This document shows positions 8,353 through 15,702 of a stretch of DNA of 64,000 bases, piece by piece. Each line of letters starts with the position of its first letter. Position 1 is the first letter of the stretch. The notes beneath the pieces were generated by a model that was not told the DNA's origin, did no database searches, and was given only the letters and a program-made list of their open reading frames with translations. Source of the stretch: Marinoscillum sp040218045 (GTDB taxonomy: Bacteria; Bacteroidota; Bacteroidia; Cytophagales; Cyclobacteriaceae); the NCBI GenBank assembly GCA_040218045.1, contig JAVJQA010000049.1, forward strand, positions 1-64,000, given 5' to 3'. The position numbers were made by a program, and so were the translations under genes.

Positions 8353-9740
8353 GATTGATTAGAATATTATTATTGATTGTATTGATGTCGTCTGGTGACT
8401 TGTTTGCTCAGACTTCTGATAATGATTTCTCGCGACCACTCATAGAGGTGTTAGATGAACTTCAGGAAAAATATGAGGTTCGGATTAAATATGATGAGCG
8501 AAACATCAGTGTGTTCATGCTTCGATATGCTAACTGGCGCATGGTGCCAGGGGATATTGAGCTTAGCTTGAAAAACGTTCTGATTCCTTTTGACTACATT
8601 TTTGTAAAGCAGGATGAAGGCGTTTACAAAATCAAACCTTTTCAGTATCACTTGATCACACCAGAGGAGGGAGCATCTTCTTTAGAATATCTGAAGACAA
8701 TCTACACTGGCAAAGAGACCTGGGAGTCAAGAAAGCAAGAGCTAAAGCAATGCATGCGAGAAGCATTGGGGATTGATGATCTGCCAAAGGCTGAAAATCC
8801 TAAAGTTATCCTCACCAATAAGCGCAACTATGGTGGCTATAGCGTTGAGAACATTGCCCTGGAGACTGTTCCAGGTTTGTATGCTACTGGTTCTATCTAC
8901 CGGCCAACCAAAGCAAAAGGAAAGCTGGCTGTAATCATTTCACCAAATGGTCACTTTGGAGATGGAAGGTACCGTGAAAATGAGCAGCTACGATGTGCGG
9001 CGCTTGCCAAAATGGGAGCCATTGTAGTGAGTTACGATTTATTTGGTTGGGGAGAGAGTGCACAACAGGTTGATCCGAAATCTCATCGAAAAAGCATTGC
9101 CCATTCCATTCAAACTAATAATGCCATTAGTCTGCTTGACTATTTATTGAAAGACAAAAAAGCGGACCCTGATCGTGTTGGGATCACTGGTGGATCTGGA
9201 GGTGGGTCGCAAACCATGCTGGTATCAGCTATCGATGATCGCATTGACGTTAGTGTGCCCGTGGTGATGACTTCTTCATTTCATTCGGGTGGTTGTCCAT
9301 GCGAAAGCGGTACGCCAGTTCACTTGTGTGGAGAGCGGACTAACAATGCTGAGATTGCTGCAATGATGGCTCCCAAACCTCAGCTAATTATCTCAGATGG
9401 TAAGGACTGGACGTTTCAGGTTCCAAAGGTTGAGTTTCCATTTATTCAGAGAACCTATGGTTTCTACAATGCTGAAAATCAAGTAGTCAATGCACACTTT
9501 CCCGAAGAGGGGCATGATTATGGTTTGTCAAAGAGAACAGTTATGTACAGGTTTATGGCAAAGCAGCTTTCATTGAACCTGAATGCGATTTTGGACAAAG
9601 AAGGAAATATTGATGAGTCTGGAATCACCATAGAAGAGTATCCGGAAATGTATGCTTTTGGAACGAATGGTGAAAAGTTGCCGGCAGAGGCAATCAAGAA
9701 CTTAGAAGAGTTATATAAAGTACTAGAAGAAAATGAATAA
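8349..9740 (+). CDS. STN domain fused to an alpha/beta-hydrolase carbohydrate esterase
   Basis: A signal peptide (ending DLFAQ) is followed at about 25-100 by a beta-alpha-beta module (PLIEVLDELQEKYEVRIKY, then VFVKQDEGVYKIKPF-type ending) that resembles the STN domain of TonB-dependent transducers and secretins. Residues about 110-463 are an alpha/beta hydrolase similar to acetyl-xylan-esterase/CE7-CE15-type proteins. The nucleophile elbow GGSGGGS gives Ser283, and His389 lies in EEGHDYG. It probably deacetylates or de-esterifies pectic oligosaccharides in the periplasm or at the outer membrane. STN is normally the plug-proximal part of signalling receptors, so this pairing is unusual. It overlaps both neighbours by 4 and 8 bases. 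Confidence 0.75.
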   Translation: MRLIRILLLIVLMSSGDLFAQTSDNDFSRPLIEVLDELQEKYEVRIKYDERNISVFMLRYANWRMVPGDIELSLKNVLIPFDYIFVKQDEGVYKIKPFQYHLITPEEGASSLEYLKTIYTGKETWESRKQELKQCMREALGIDDLPKAENPKVILTNKRNYGGYSVENIALETVPGLYATGSIYRPTKAKGKLAVIISPNGHFGDGRYRENEQLRCAALAKMGAIVVSYDLFGWGESAQQVDPKSHRKSIAHSIQTNNAISLLDYLLKDKKADPDRVGITGGSGGGSQTMLVSAIDDRIDVSVPVVMTSSFHSGGCPCESGTPVHLCGERTNNAEIAAMMAPKPQLIISDGKDWTFQVPKVEFPFIQRTYGFYNAENQVVNAHFPEEGHDYGLSKRTVMYRFMAKQLSLNLNAILDKEGNIDESGITIEEYPEMYAFGTNGEKLPAEAIKNLEELYKVLEENE

Positions 9741-10917
9741 GAGTAATCAAATACTTCTGGCCGTCTTGTTGGCGGTTGTTTTTGGCTGTAGCCAATCAAA
9801 GGAAGAGCCAATGAAAATGTCTGTTAGGATGGCTGATTCGGAGATGGCCCGGTTTCCTGAACTCTGGACCGTAGATGATGTTCGCATTCCTTTCTGGGGC
9901 TATACCCACGGCATCATTGCCAAATCAATGCTGGATATGTACGAATATACCGGTGATGAAAAGTACTACCAGTATGTATTTGACTATGCGGATACTTTGA
10001 TTAAAGAGGATGGCTTCATCGTGACTTATGATTCTTCCAAGCACAATATTGACATGATCAATCCCGGGAAAATCCTTTTCCCAATGAATGATCATACAGG
10101 TGCGGACAAATACCTGGAAGCGGCACAAACGCTGGTTAATGCCATGAAAAATCACCCGACTACTACGGAAGGTGGTTTCTGGCACAAGAAACGCTACACC
10201 CATCAGATGTGGCTGGATGGTCTCTACATGGGAGCACCTTTTTTGGCGCAGTATGCTGCGGAGTTCGATCAAGACTCATTGTTTGATGTGGTAGGTACCC
10301 AGTTTCGTTTGGTGGACAAATACATGTATGATGCTGAAACCAGCTTGTACTACCACGGCTGGGACGAGAGTAAGTCCATGCTTTGGGCAGACTCGGTGAC
10401 GGGTACATCTCCCAACTTTTGGGGCAGGAGTGTCGGTTGGTTTGCGATGGCCCTGGTCGATGTGTTGGATTACTTTCCAGAAAATCACTCGGATAGGGAA
10501 ATGATTATTGAGGTATTGGGTAAAACTGCCCAGGGGATCAAAAAATATCAGGATGTCGAAAGTGGTGTATGGTACCAGGTGATGGATCAGGGAGCTCGGG
10601 AAGGCAACTATTTAGAAGCCACGGCCTCTACGATGTTTGTCTATTCACTTTACAAAGCAGTAAGAAAGGGCTACATCGATCAGTCCTATTTAGAGGTGGC
10701 CAATAAAGGATATGAGGGAATACTAGATGAGTTTATCAGGGAGAATGAAGATGGCACCATTTCATTGATTAAGTGCTGTGCAGTAGCTGGTCTGGGTGGA
10801 GACAATAACCGTGATGGAAGTTTTGAATACTACGTCAATGAAACGATCCGTCCTGATGACCCCAAAGGGATTGGCCCGTTTATTTGGGCAAGTATGGAAT
10901 ATGAAATGATTGATTAG
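9733..10917 (+). CDS. Unsaturated rhamnogalacturonyl hydrolase, GH105, lipoprotein
   Basis: GH105 enzymes (YteR/RhiN type) hydrate the 4,5-unsaturated galacturonyl end left by pectate or rhamnogalacturonan lyases and release the modified sugar. The 394-residue protein has a lipobox (VFGCS) and an (alpha/alpha)6 barrel. HQMWLDGLYMG holds Asp162, the expected catalytic acid, and NFWGRSVGWFAM is the conserved substrate-wall motif. It starts inside the esterase gene, so it belongs to the same operon. It is the clearest marker that this block handles lyase products of pectin. Confidence 0.93.
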   Translation: MNKSNQILLAVLLAVVFGCSQSKEEPMKMSVRMADSEMARFPELWTVDDVRIPFWGYTHGIIAKSMLDMYEYTGDEKYYQYVFDYADTLIKEDGFIVTYDSSKHNIDMINPGKILFPMNDHTGADKYLEAAQTLVNAMKNHPTTTEGGFWHKKRYTHQMWLDGLYMGAPFLAQYAAEFDQDSLFDVVGTQFRLVDKYMYDAETSLYYHGWDESKSMLWADSVTGTSPNFWGRSVGWFAMALVDVLDYFPENHSDREMIIEVLGKTAQGIKKYQDVESGVWYQVMDQGAREGNYLEATASTMFVYSLYKAVRKGYIDQSYLEVANKGYEGILDEFIRENEDGTISLIKCCAVAGLGGDNNRDGSFEYYVNETIRPDDPKGIGPFIWASMEYEMID

Positions 10918-10933
10918 TTAGAAATAAATAAAG

Positions 10934-10954
10934 ATCCTGAAACAAGTTCAGGAT
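10934..10954. repeat. Intergenic hairpin repeat of the ATCCTGAA...TTCAGGAT type
   Basis: The 8-bp stem ATCCTGAA/TTCAGGAT with a 5-base loop is followed by GACTGAAATAA. Sequences of this kind are dispersed intergenic repeats in many bacterial genomes (established pattern, recalled rather than searched). It lies between GH105 and the next gene, and may act as a processing or weak termination site. Confidence 0.55.
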
Positions 10955-10972
10955 GACTGAAATAAACCAGAA

Positions 10973-11902
10973 ATGATGAGCAAAAATCATAAGAGCCGAA
11001 GAGGTTTTTTAGGAAAGGCAGCACTGGCAACTACAGCGTTCATGTCTGCCCCGGCACTCATTACCAAAGCAGAGTCCACCCATTCAATCGAGGAGGTATT
11101 TGGGGGTGATGAAAAATATAAGGTTGCGGTATGCGACTGGATGATCTTAAAACGCCAAAAACTGGGAGCCTTCAAGCGTACTGCAGAGATTGGCGCGGAT
11201 GGGCTTGAACTTGATATGGGTGGTTTGGGCAGTCGTGTTGTTTTTGATAATAAGCTTCGAAATCCTATTGACCGAAAGGTATTTAAAGAGGAGGCTGAGA
11301 AGTACAATCTTGAGATTTGCTCTATAGCTATGTCAGGTTTTTATGCGCAATCTTTAGCTGAAAGGGATATTGCGCCGATGATGGATGATGCCATAAATAC
11401 CATGGTGATGATGGGTGTGAAGACTGCTTTCCTTCCTTTTGGAGTGAAAGGTGATCTGATTCAGAATCCTGAGTTAAGACCTGTTTTGGTGGAGAAATTC
11501 AAAACGATTATTGCTCCAAAAGCGGAAGCTGCTGGTGTGGTGATCGGTATAGAAACTGCGCTTGATGCTGCTGGAGAAGCTGCATTTTTGGATGAAGTCG
11601 GGTCAAGTAACATTCAGAGTTATTTCAACTTTCAGAATCCACTGAAGAATGGGAGGGACTTGCACGAAGAACTGCGAACACTGGGAAAGGACAAAATTTG
11701 TATGATCCATGCCTCGGATGAAGATAAAGTTTGGTTAGAAAATAATGACCGCATTGATATGCCGAAAGTAAAGCAAACGCTGGATGATATGGGCTGGAGT
11801 GGCTGGTTGGTAGTGGAGCGATCCAGGGATGCCAACAACCCAAGAGATGTCGTGGGCAACTATGGCGCCAATACAAAATACCTCAAATCTGTTTTCCAAT
11901 AA
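10973..11902 (+). CDS. Sugar phosphate isomerase/epimerase-like TIM barrel with Tat signal
   Basis: The 309-residue protein begins with a twin-arginine signal (SRRGFLGKAALATTAFMSAPA). It continues as an AP-endonuclease-2/xylose-isomerase-like TIM barrel. The metal-site acids can be placed in IGIETALDA and WLVVERSRD, with histidine in MIHASDED. This family isomerises or epimerises free or oxidised sugars. Export through Tat implies a folded, probably metal-loaded periplasmic enzyme, so it acts on released sugars before uptake. The exact reaction cannot be read from the sequence. It is separated from GH105 by 55 bases that hold a hairpin repeat, and from the next gene by 8 bases. Confidence 0.8.
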   Translation: MMSKNHKSRRGFLGKAALATTAFMSAPALITKAESTHSIEEVFGGDEKYKVAVCDWMILKRQKLGAFKRTAEIGADGLELDMGGLGSRVVFDNKLRNPIDRKVFKEEAEKYNLEICSIAMSGFYAQSLAERDIAPMMDDAINTMVMMGVKTAFLPFGVKGDLIQNPELRPVLVEKFKTIIAPKAEAAGVVIGIETALDAAGEAAFLDEVGSSNIQSYFNFQNPLKNGRDLHEELRTLGKDKICMIHASDEDKVWLENNDRIDMPKVKQTLDDMGWSGWLVVERSRDANNPRDVVGNYGANTKYLKSVFQ

Positions 11903-11910
11903 TAAATAGC

Positions 11911-13791
11911 ATGAAGAAATTAACACTGGTTTTTGCACTTATAATTGCTGGCATTCAAAGTCAGGCTGCTGTGGATATTTGGGTTTCCCCAAAAGGCAAT
12001 GATCTCAATGAAGGAACGGAAGAATCACCCTTCGCCAGTTTACATCAGGCATTGCGCAAAGCCCGTGAGCTGAGAAGAACCAATGACCCGGCAGTAGAAG
12101 GAGGCATCACCATTTATCTTGCTGGTGGTATTTATCAGTTGGAGGAATCTGTGAGGTTAAGACCTGAAGATTCAGGGACACCTGAAAGCCCAACTTTGAT
12201 AAAGGGAACAGGGAATGACAGACCAGTATTGAGTGGCGGTGTGAATGTGACGGGTTGGAAGAAATCCAGTGTTACAGAGCGTTTTCCAAAGGCTGCACAG
12301 GGAAAGCTATGGGAAGCTCCAATTCCAAAAGTTGGCGGTTTACCAATGCGATTCAGACAGCTATGGGTTGATGATGTGAAAGCCGTAAGGGCGAGCAATC
12401 TGAATGATGGTGAGCTGGACAGAATACTTTCTGTTGACAAGAAAGATCAGTCTTTTTACATCCCAAACCCTGATTATGATTTTGCTGAAATCGGGCAGTT
12501 GGAGTTTGTCATTCACCAGTGGTGGGCTATTGCTAACCTGAGAGTGAAAAGCCTTCAAAAGGAAGGTAACAAAACGTTGATCAAGTTTCACCAACCGGAA
12601 AGCAGAGTGGAGTTTGAGCACCCATGGCCTGCACCATTTATTGATGAGAAAAAGGATCAGAATGGCAACTCAGCATTCTATTTAGTGAATGCCCCAGAAT
12701 TGCTCAATGCACCGGGCGAATGGTACCTTGATCTTGAAAAGGGCAAAGTCTACTACTGGCCGAGAAGTGGAGAAGACCTGGCTAAAGCCGATGTGGTAGC
12801 TCCTTACCTGGAGACCATCGTGGATATTTCAGGTTCGCTGGATTTGCCGGTTTCCAATGTACTGTTTGAGGGGATTGATTTTGCGCATACCACCTGGATG
12901 CGTCCATCAGAAGCCGGTCATGTGCCACTGCAAGCCGGGTTTTATTTGCTGGATGCTTACAAGCTGAAAGTACCGGGTACACCGGACAAAGCCGCTTTGG
13001 AGAACCAGGCGTGGTTGGGTCGTCAGCCGGGCGGGGTAGAGCTATCAGGGGCTCACCACATTCGGTTCGAAAAGTGCAGTTTCCGCCACATGGCGGCTAC
13101 AGGACTAGATCTTGTTTCAGGCACGCATCACAACCAAATAGTAGGCAACCTTTTTGAAGACATTGGCGGTACTGGGGTGCAAGTTGGGTTCTTCGGAGAT
13201 GAGACATTTGAGGCACATTTGCCATATAACCCAACAGACGAGCGCGAGGTGAGCAATAATGAACTCATTGCGAACAACCTTATAACCAATGTCACCAACG
13301 AAGACTGGGGCTGCGTAGGTATTGGAGCCGGGTTTGTACATGATGTGGTGATTTCACACAATGAAGTTAGTTATCTCAACTACTCCGGGATTTCCGTGGG
13401 TTGGGGCTGGACAAAGACCGTGACCTGTATGAAAAATAACCAGGTGCTGGCCAATGAAATTCATCATTTTGCCAAACAGATGTATGACGTAGGTGGGGTG
13501 TACACTTTGTCGGCTCAGCCAAAATCTTTGGTAGAGGGCAATAGCATCCATCACCTCGAAAAAGCACCTTATGCGCATATACCGGAGCATTACCAGTATA
13601 TCTACTATGATGAAGGATCATCTTTCATCAAGTCGAAGGACAACTGGACAGAGGCGGACAAGTTCTTTTCCAACTCACCTGGCCCAGGTAACGAATGGAT
13701 CAATAACGGGCCTGCGGTTGATGAGAAAATTAAAAATCAGGCTGGTCTCGAGCCAGCTTATCAGTATTTAAAAGATTGGTTGAAGAAATAG
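11911..13791 (+). CDS. Secreted right-handed parallel beta-helix protein, GH141-like
   Basis: A signal peptide (ending SQAA) leads into WVSPKGNDLNEG and SPFASLHQALRKAR, the start of a pectin-lyase-like beta-helix. LSGGVNVTGWKK and later N-rich strands (VSNNELIANNLITN) complete a helix of about 600 residues. This layout resembles GH141, whose characterised members include an alpha-L-fucosidase from a rhamnogalacturonan-II locus. A polysaccharide lyase or a glycosidase with another specificity is also possible, since beta-helix proteins are hard to assign by eye. It follows the TIM-barrel gene by 8 bases, in the same operon. Confidence 0.7.
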   Translation: MKKLTLVFALIIAGIQSQAAVDIWVSPKGNDLNEGTEESPFASLHQALRKARELRRTNDPAVEGGITIYLAGGIYQLEESVRLRPEDSGTPESPTLIKGTGNDRPVLSGGVNVTGWKKSSVTERFPKAAQGKLWEAPIPKVGGLPMRFRQLWVDDVKAVRASNLNDGELDRILSVDKKDQSFYIPNPDYDFAEIGQLEFVIHQWWAIANLRVKSLQKEGNKTLIKFHQPESRVEFEHPWPAPFIDEKKDQNGNSAFYLVNAPELLNAPGEWYLDLEKGKVYYWPRSGEDLAKADVVAPYLETIVDISGSLDLPVSNVLFEGIDFAHTTWMRPSEAGHVPLQAGFYLLDAYKLKVPGTPDKAALENQAWLGRQPGGVELSGAHHIRFEKCSFRHMAATGLDLVSGTHHNQIVGNLFEDIGGTGVQVGFFGDETFEAHLPYNPTDEREVSNNELIANNLITNVTNEDWGCVGIGAGFVHDVVISHNEVSYLNYSGISVGWGWTKTVTCMKNNQVLANEIHHFAKQMYDVGGVYTLSAQPKSLVEGNSIHHLEKAPYAHIPEHYQYIYYDEGSSFIKSKDNWTEADKFFSNSPGPGNEWINNGPAVDEKIKNQAGLEPAYQYLKDWLKK

Positions 13792-13804
13792 AATTATAAA
13801 TAAT

Positions 13805-13830
13805 TGTCATTCCGACGAAGGAGGAATCTT
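13805..13830. repeat. Intergenic repeat of the GTCATTCCGACGAAGGAGGAAT type
   Basis: TGTCATTCCGACGAAGGAGGAATC contains ATTCC and GGAAT arms. Near-identical words are scattered between genes in many Bacteroidota (from memory). It occupies the 69-base gap before the DUF3826 gene. Confidence 0.5.
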
Positions 13831-13860
13831 TCTTTTTGGACTGGTTAATGAAATATACTT

Positions 13861-14523
13861 ATGAAGAAAATACAATTAGCAATTTTAACGATAGGGCTAG
13901 GGTTTACAGCATTGGCTCAAAACGTGGACATGAGCACTGTCAACCCGGAATATGTCAAGGTATTGGAAGGCCGGACGCAGAAGTTTCTGGAGCCAATGAA
14001 CCTGGGAGACAAGCATGATAAAGTTCAGGCGATTGTCATCGAGCAATATTGTAATCTGAGTGCCATCCACGATACGTGCGGAGTGAAGAAGAAGTCTGTT
14101 CGTCCGCTGGATGTCTCTAAAGAGGTGAAGGACAAGATGATCATTGATTATGAAAACGAGCGTGATGCCAAATTGTACATTCGTCACAATGCTTACATCG
14201 CTCAGTTGCTGGGTGCAGGTCTTACTTATGACCAGGTAAACGAAATCAAGGATGGAATGACCTATGGAGTGATGCCAATCACCTATGAGAGTTTTCAGGA
14301 CATGCTGTTGGATCTGACGGAGGAACAGAAGAACAAAATCTGGATTTGGCTCTATGAAGCCCGGGAAAGAGCAATGGATCAGAGTTCGTCAGATGACAAG
14401 CACAAGATGTTTGGTAAGTACAAAGGGCGCATCAATAATTACCTTTCAAAAGAAGGGTATGACCTCAATGCAGAAAGTCAAGCCTGGCACGAACGCATGC
14501 GAAAGGCAGGTAAGAAATTCTAA
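13861..14523 (+). CDS. DUF3826 family exported protein
   Basis: This 220-residue protein has a signal peptide (ending ALAQ) and is largely alpha-helical. Segments such as VNEIKDGMTYGVMPITYESF and DKHKMFGKYKGRINNYLS match my memory of DUF3826, a family found almost only beside pectin and hemicellulose enzymes in Bacteroidota. No catalytic motif stands out. Length is normal for the family. It sits between the beta-helix gene and the GH43-like gene in the same direction, so a periplasmic role in oligosaccharide handling is likely, but no function is established that I know of. Confidence 0.75.
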   Translation: MKKIQLAILTIGLGFTALAQNVDMSTVNPEYVKVLEGRTQKFLEPMNLGDKHDKVQAIVIEQYCNLSAIHDTCGVKKKSVRPLDVSKEVKDKMIIDYENERDAKLYIRHNAYIAQLLGAGLTYDQVNEIKDGMTYGVMPITYESFQDMLLDLTEEQKNKIWIWLYEARERAMDQSSSDDKHKMFGKYKGRINNYLSKEGYDLNAESQAWHERMRKAGKKF

Positions 14524-14549
14524 TTCAGACACTAGACCCAAGATGTAAG

Positions 14550-15698
14550 ATGTTAGACCGTTTGACTTATTTCAAGTTTTCACACCTTCTGCCAGTATTA
14601 TTAGTGGTTTTCTTTGCTTGCCAGCCTAAAGAGCTTCCAAAGGAGGTTTCTCCAGAGGTGATGCAAAAAGTATATAAGGAGGTGAAGACTCCATACAAAT
14701 ATGGTTTGGTGATGGCACCGGAAGATCAGACCAAAAAGATTGATTGCCCTACGGTTTTCCGAAAAGACGGAAAGTGGTTCATGACCTACTTCATTTTTGA
14801 TGGACGAGGCTATGAAACATGGCTGGCAGAAAGTGACAACCTTTTGGATTGGGAAGTGAAAGGCCGTGTGATGGCATTTAGCGACAGCACCGACTGGGAT
14901 GCCAATCAGAAGGCTGGTTATCCGAGCTTGCAAGACCCGGAGTGGGGTGGAAGCTACGAACTCAATCAATTCGATGATAAATACTGGATGCCATATTTCG
15001 GGGGCAGCTCTACTGGATATGAAAGTGGTTTGCTCTCCATAGGTATGGCTTATACCGATGAAGATCCAAGTACCGCACATATTTGGGATCGACTGGAGGA
15101 GCCAATTTTCAAGGCTACTGATGAAGATGCGCGTTGGTGGGAAAACAATACCATTTACAAAACCTGGGTGCTCAAAGATGATAGCAAAACCACGGGCTAT
15201 CCATTTGTGATGTATTACAATGCGCGTGGAGACAGTATCAACCCAAAAAGAGGAGCTGAACGAATCGGAATGGCCGTTTCTAACGACATGGTCAACTGGG
15301 AGCGCTTTGGTGAAGAGCCGTTGATCAATCACCACAAAGGCATATCTGGTGATGCTGTGATCCAGAAAATTGATGATGTGTGGGTGATGTTTTACTTCGG
15401 GGCTTTTTGGCCAACCAGAAAAGACCATGATGCATTTAACCGATTTGCAGTTTCCTATGATTTGGTCAACTGGACAGAGTGGGAAGGGGTGGACTTGATT
15501 GCTCCATCAGAGCCTTATGACAACTGGTTTGCCCACAAATCTTATGTGGTGAAACATGATGGTGTGGTGTATCACTTTTACTGTGCTACGAATAGAGACC
15601 AGGAGCGCGGAATTGCAGTTGCCACCTCAAAGGATTTGGGAAAGAGCAGCATTGAATATTACAGAGACCCCAATCTCAACGAACCAAAACCCGAATAA
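14550..15698 (+). CDS. Five-bladed beta-propeller glycosidase-like lipoprotein (GH43/GH130-like)
   Basis: The lipobox lies at VFFACQ. Residues about 45-370 form a GH43/GH32/GH130-like propeller. DCPTVFRKDGKWFMTYF carries the likely catalytic Asp at the start of blade 1, GNxx-type blade repeats such as MAVSNDMVNWERFGE and AVSYDLVNWTEWEG are regular, and GERIGMA/GDAVIQK lie near the expected acid. Such enzymes hydrolyse or phosphorolyse side-chain sugars. The exact family is uncertain, since the classical GH43 ADPxxx motif is replaced by IDCPT. Its stop is 4 bases before the start of the second GH2, so the two are probably co-translated. Confidence 0.7.
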   Translation: MLDRLTYFKFSHLLPVLLVVFFACQPKELPKEVSPEVMQKVYKEVKTPYKYGLVMAPEDQTKKIDCPTVFRKDGKWFMTYFIFDGRGYETWLAESDNLLDWEVKGRVMAFSDSTDWDANQKAGYPSLQDPEWGGSYELNQFDDKYWMPYFGGSSTGYESGLLSIGMAYTDEDPSTAHIWDRLEEPIFKATDEDARWWENNTIYKTWVLKDDSKTTGYPFVMYYNARGDSINPKRGAERIGMAVSNDMVNWERFGEEPLINHHKGISGDAVIQKIDDVWVMFYFGAFWPTRKDHDAFNRFAVSYDLVNWTEWEGVDLIAPSEPYDNWFAHKSYVVKHDGVVYHFYCATNRDQERGIAVATSKDLGKSSIEYYRDPNLNEPKPE

Positions 15699-15702
15699 AC
15701 CG

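Noticed and set aside
14601..15428. Long open frame on the minus strand opposite the GH43-like gene (275 codons)
   Set aside because: It is antisense to a clear gene, has no signal, domain or start context, and its residues are typical of a shadow frame rich in I, H and S.
15556..15702. Upstream extension of the second GH2 gene
   Set aside because: The extra 49 codons overlap the GH43-like gene in another frame and place the lipoprotein signal internally; the ATG at 15703 is far better.
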